From contig VGLL01000015.1 of the NCBI GenBank assembly GCA_016866735.1, forward strand, positions 1 through 13,764: a stretch of 13,764 bases of DNA. The letters are read 5' to 3'. This DNA comes from Candidatus Shapirobacteria bacterium. GTDB lineage: Bacteria; Patescibacteriota; Microgenomatia; VGLL01. The position numbers were made by a program, and so were the translations under genes. Below are positions 13,586 to 13,764 of the stretch, in pieces; position 1 is the first letter of the stretch; each line of letters opens with the position of its first letter. Under the pieces are notes generated by a model. That model was not told the origin of the DNA. It saw only the letters and a list, made by a program, of their open reading frames with translations, and made no database searches.

Positions 13586-13764
13586 AAGCGGTTTTTAAAA
13601 AATATTGGCTATTAATCATTATTGTTTCTTTAGCCTTTATTCTTCGGGTTTATAAGCTGGGAGAGTACCCGGTAGGCATAACCTGGGACGAGCCAGCCCT
13701 AGGTTATAATGCCTATTCGATTTTGAAAACCGGCAGAGACGAATATGGCAAGCTGCTGCCAATA
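13582..13764 (+). CDS. GT39/ArnT-like membrane glycosyltransferase, paralogue 4, N-terminal part
   Basis: The first 61 codons of a further paralogue, cut by the right window edge. A membrane segment (about 8-22) is followed by the family's first outer loop: EYPVGITWDEPALGYNAYS at 28-46 with the D36/E37 acidic pair, then ILKTGRDEYGKLLPI. It is closest in the window to the protein at 11912 (NWDEVSHGYNAYSILKTG against TWDEPALGYNAYSILKTG). ATG 13582 overlaps the previous stop by 4 nt. The expected role is the same as its neighbours. Its full length and state cannot be judged here. Confidence 0.88.
   Translation, partial: MKAVFKKYWLLIIIVSLAFILRVYKLGEYPVGITWDEPALGYNAYSILKTGRDEYGKLLPI

Noticed and set aside
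1..13764. Possible reassigned stop codon, as in some candidate-phyla lineages that read TGA as glycine.
   Set aside because: TGA ends several intact genes at expected positions (1663, 3007, 6743, 10245, 11915, 13585) and does not occur inside conserved domains.
1..13764. tRNA, rRNA, insertion sequence or riboswitch.
   Set aside because: No such structure was recognised by eye. Coding sequence covers nearly the whole window, and the longest gaps are 46 bp (8342-8387) and the partly coding relic end at 5713-5852.

Overview
The window looks like the chromosome of a Candidate Phyla Radiation (Patescibacteria, probably Microgenomates-like) bacterium. The reasons are about 40% GC, very tight packing with repeated 4-nt ATGA stop/start overlaps, few Shine-Dalgarno sites, several near-leaderless starts, short repeats lying inside genes, and a long run of membrane glycosyltransferases. 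This lineage is an inference from style, since no marker gene is present. TAA, TAG and TGA are all used as stops, so the code is standard.

Layout: the start of a Sua5/TsaC-type tRNA threonylcarbamoylation gene (minus strand, cut by the window edge) diverges across 19 bp from a metallo-beta-lactamase-fold hydrolase (160-813). From 788 to the end everything is on the plus strand and is one large glycan-assembly locus. It holds a GT2 glycosyltransferase (788-1663), a GT-C membrane glycosyltransferase (1676-3007), a rhamnosyltransferase-like GT2 carrying two inserted repeats (3004-3882), and a MptA/MptB-like GT-C mannosyltransferase (3834-5048). These are followed by a shortened and frameshifted GT39-like remnant (5056-5843), an unrecognised polytopic membrane protein (5853-6743) and a GT39/ArnT-like enzyme (6740-8341). 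After a short gap with its own promoter come a second GT87-like GT-C enzyme (8388-9644), a membrane-anchored predicted beta-sandwich protein (9631-10245), and three more GT39-like paralogues head to tail (10242-11915, 11912-13585, and 13582 to the window end).

How the genes may work together (inference): the two GT2 enzymes would add sugars from nucleotide donors on the cytoplasmic side, while the GT-C proteins would use polyprenyl-phosphate sugars on the outer face. The product would be a heterogeneous cell-surface glycan or glycosylated surface protein or lipid. No flippase, polymerase or sugar-nucleotide synthesis gene is in view, so the pathway is incomplete here.

The most unusual layer is the repeats. 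Two genes contain in-frame tracts of 7-bp units, one of them also has a near-perfect inverted repeat, and there are two G8 runs and an A9 run inside coding sequence. Since 7 is not a multiple of 3, gain or loss of a unit would break the frame. With one paralogue already frameshifted, the locus is a candidate for phase or antigenic variation of the surface glycan.
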